Source: Bog-793 sp963823945 (lineage in GTDB: Bacteria > Actinomycetota > Acidimicrobiia > Acidimicrobiales > Bog-793). Taken from it: a stretch of DNA of 64,000 nt. A program made the position numbers and the translations under genes. Shown here one piece after another: positions 63,533 through 64,000 of the stretch; position 1 is the first letter of the stretch, and each line of letters starts with the position of its first letter. The notes under the pieces are model-generated. The model ran no database searches. It saw only the letters and a list, made by a program, of their open reading frames with translations, and was not told the DNA's origin. Where the stretch lies: NCBI GenBank assembly GCA_963823945.1, contig CAWGNK010000003.1, positions 496,001 to 560,000 of the forward strand, read 5' to 3'.

Positions 63533-64000
63533 ATGGATGACATGAACGAGAACCCGACCCCGCCGCTGGGCGGTGGGGTGACGCCGCCCGGGGCGGGCGG
63601 CACCGGCCCGGAGCAGTGGGCCCCCGCCAGTTCGTCCGCCGATTCCGGCCGGTCGGGATCCGCGCCGCCTCCGGACGAGGGTTCCGCCGTGTGGCAGTGG
63701 GCGCCGGCTGGCGCGCCGCAAGATGCCGGAACGCCGCCCCAACCCAGCAGAAGTCGTTTCGTGCTCGTGCTCACCGTCGTCGTCGCGCTGCTCGCCGGCA
63801 TGCTCGGGGCCGGTCTCGACGCCCTGCTGCGGAGCAACTCGAGCAGTCCGCCGAACGCTGGCGTGACGAGCGGCACGGGCCTGGCGGGCGGCAAGGGAGC
63901 CGTCGCGGCGGTCGCCGCCGCCGTCGACCCGGCCGTCGTCGACATCCGGACGGATGTCGCCAACCAGCTCGCGGTGGGCGCCGAACGGGCCGCCGGAACG
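63533..64000 (+). CDS. HtrA-like trypsin-family protease, N-terminal part (cut by window end)
   Basis: 156 residues without a stop. A Pro/Gly/Ser-rich cytoplasmic N-terminus (about 1-72), one transmembrane helix (about 76-95, FVLVLTVVVALLAGMLGAG), then an extracytoplasmic region with VAAVAAAVDPAVVDIRTDV and an ending ERAAGT that matches the start of HtrA/DegP-type protease domains (usually followed by GSG). The catalytic triad lies beyond the window. ATG 63533, about 8 nt after GAGGA. Family call is by architecture. Confidence 0.7.
   Translation, partial: MDDMNENPTPPLGGGVTPPGAGGTGPEQWAPASSSADSGRSGSAPPPDEGSAVWQWAPAGAPQDAGTPPQPSRSRFVLVLTVVVALLAGMLGAGLDALLRSNSSSPPNAGVTSGTGLAGGKGAVAAVAAAVDPAVVDIRTDVANQLAVGAERAAGT

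Overview
The window is high-GC DNA with many GTG starts, ATGA/GTGA stop-start overlaps and few intergenic gaps. The gene order (argS-lysA-hom-thrC-rho-rpmE-prfA-prmC-tsaC-rpiB-glyA-wecA-atp operon-murA) is that of an actinobacterium. A deep-branching lineage such as Acidimicrobiia is my best guess, but no rRNA or other marker here proves it. Almost everything is core housekeeping and amino-acid metabolism. I did not find a large undescribed multi-gene system. The interesting material is in regulation, domain architecture and a few altered active sites.

Layout. 1-4.5 kb: end of argS, then lysA, hom and thrC (lysine/threonine; no thrB here). 4.5-5.45 kb: yjbQ on the minus strand, a short aldo/keto-reductase remnant and the long rho leader. 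5.45-13.6 kb: rho, rpmE, prfA, prmC, tsaC, rpiB, glyA and a wecA-type glycosyl-1-phosphate transferase. 13.6-21.8 kb: a complete F1Fo ATP synthase operon with two b-type genes and a delta gene whose N-terminal domain looks duplicated. 21.8-32.1 kb: a 2H-phosphoesterase/GNAT fusion, murA with Asp in place of the fosfomycin-target Cys, treS plus a maltokinase homologue with an altered metal site, cysteine desulfurase, mnmA, ligA and an SCP2-like protein. 32.2-35.4 kb: gatCAB.

35.5-59.5 kb is a branched-chain amino acid and serine region: ilvD, ilvBNC, serC (minus), a class I aminotransferase, serA, leuA, leuDC with greA (minus), leuB and ilvE. Several unrelated genes are interspersed: a secreted repeat protein, a GGDEF-EAL protein, a HigBA-like toxin-antitoxin pair and small membrane proteins. 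ilvB and leuA each sit behind a short reading frame containing clustered Leu/Val/Ile codons and an intrinsic-terminator-like hairpin. This is the arrangement of ribosome-mediated attenuation. 59.5-64 kb holds a conserved-looking unknown gene, a cyclopropane-fatty-acid-synthase-type methyltransferase (minus), an ABC-F ATPase and the start of an HtrA-like protease cut by the window edge.

Regulation. A TANNNT box lies 5-8 nt before the start codon of hom, prfA, rpiB, murA, gatC, ilvD, greA and the cfa-like gene, mostly with no ribosome-binding site. This suggests widespread leaderless transcription, which is known in Actinobacteria. No tRNA, rRNA, CRISPR array or insertion sequence was recognised by eye.
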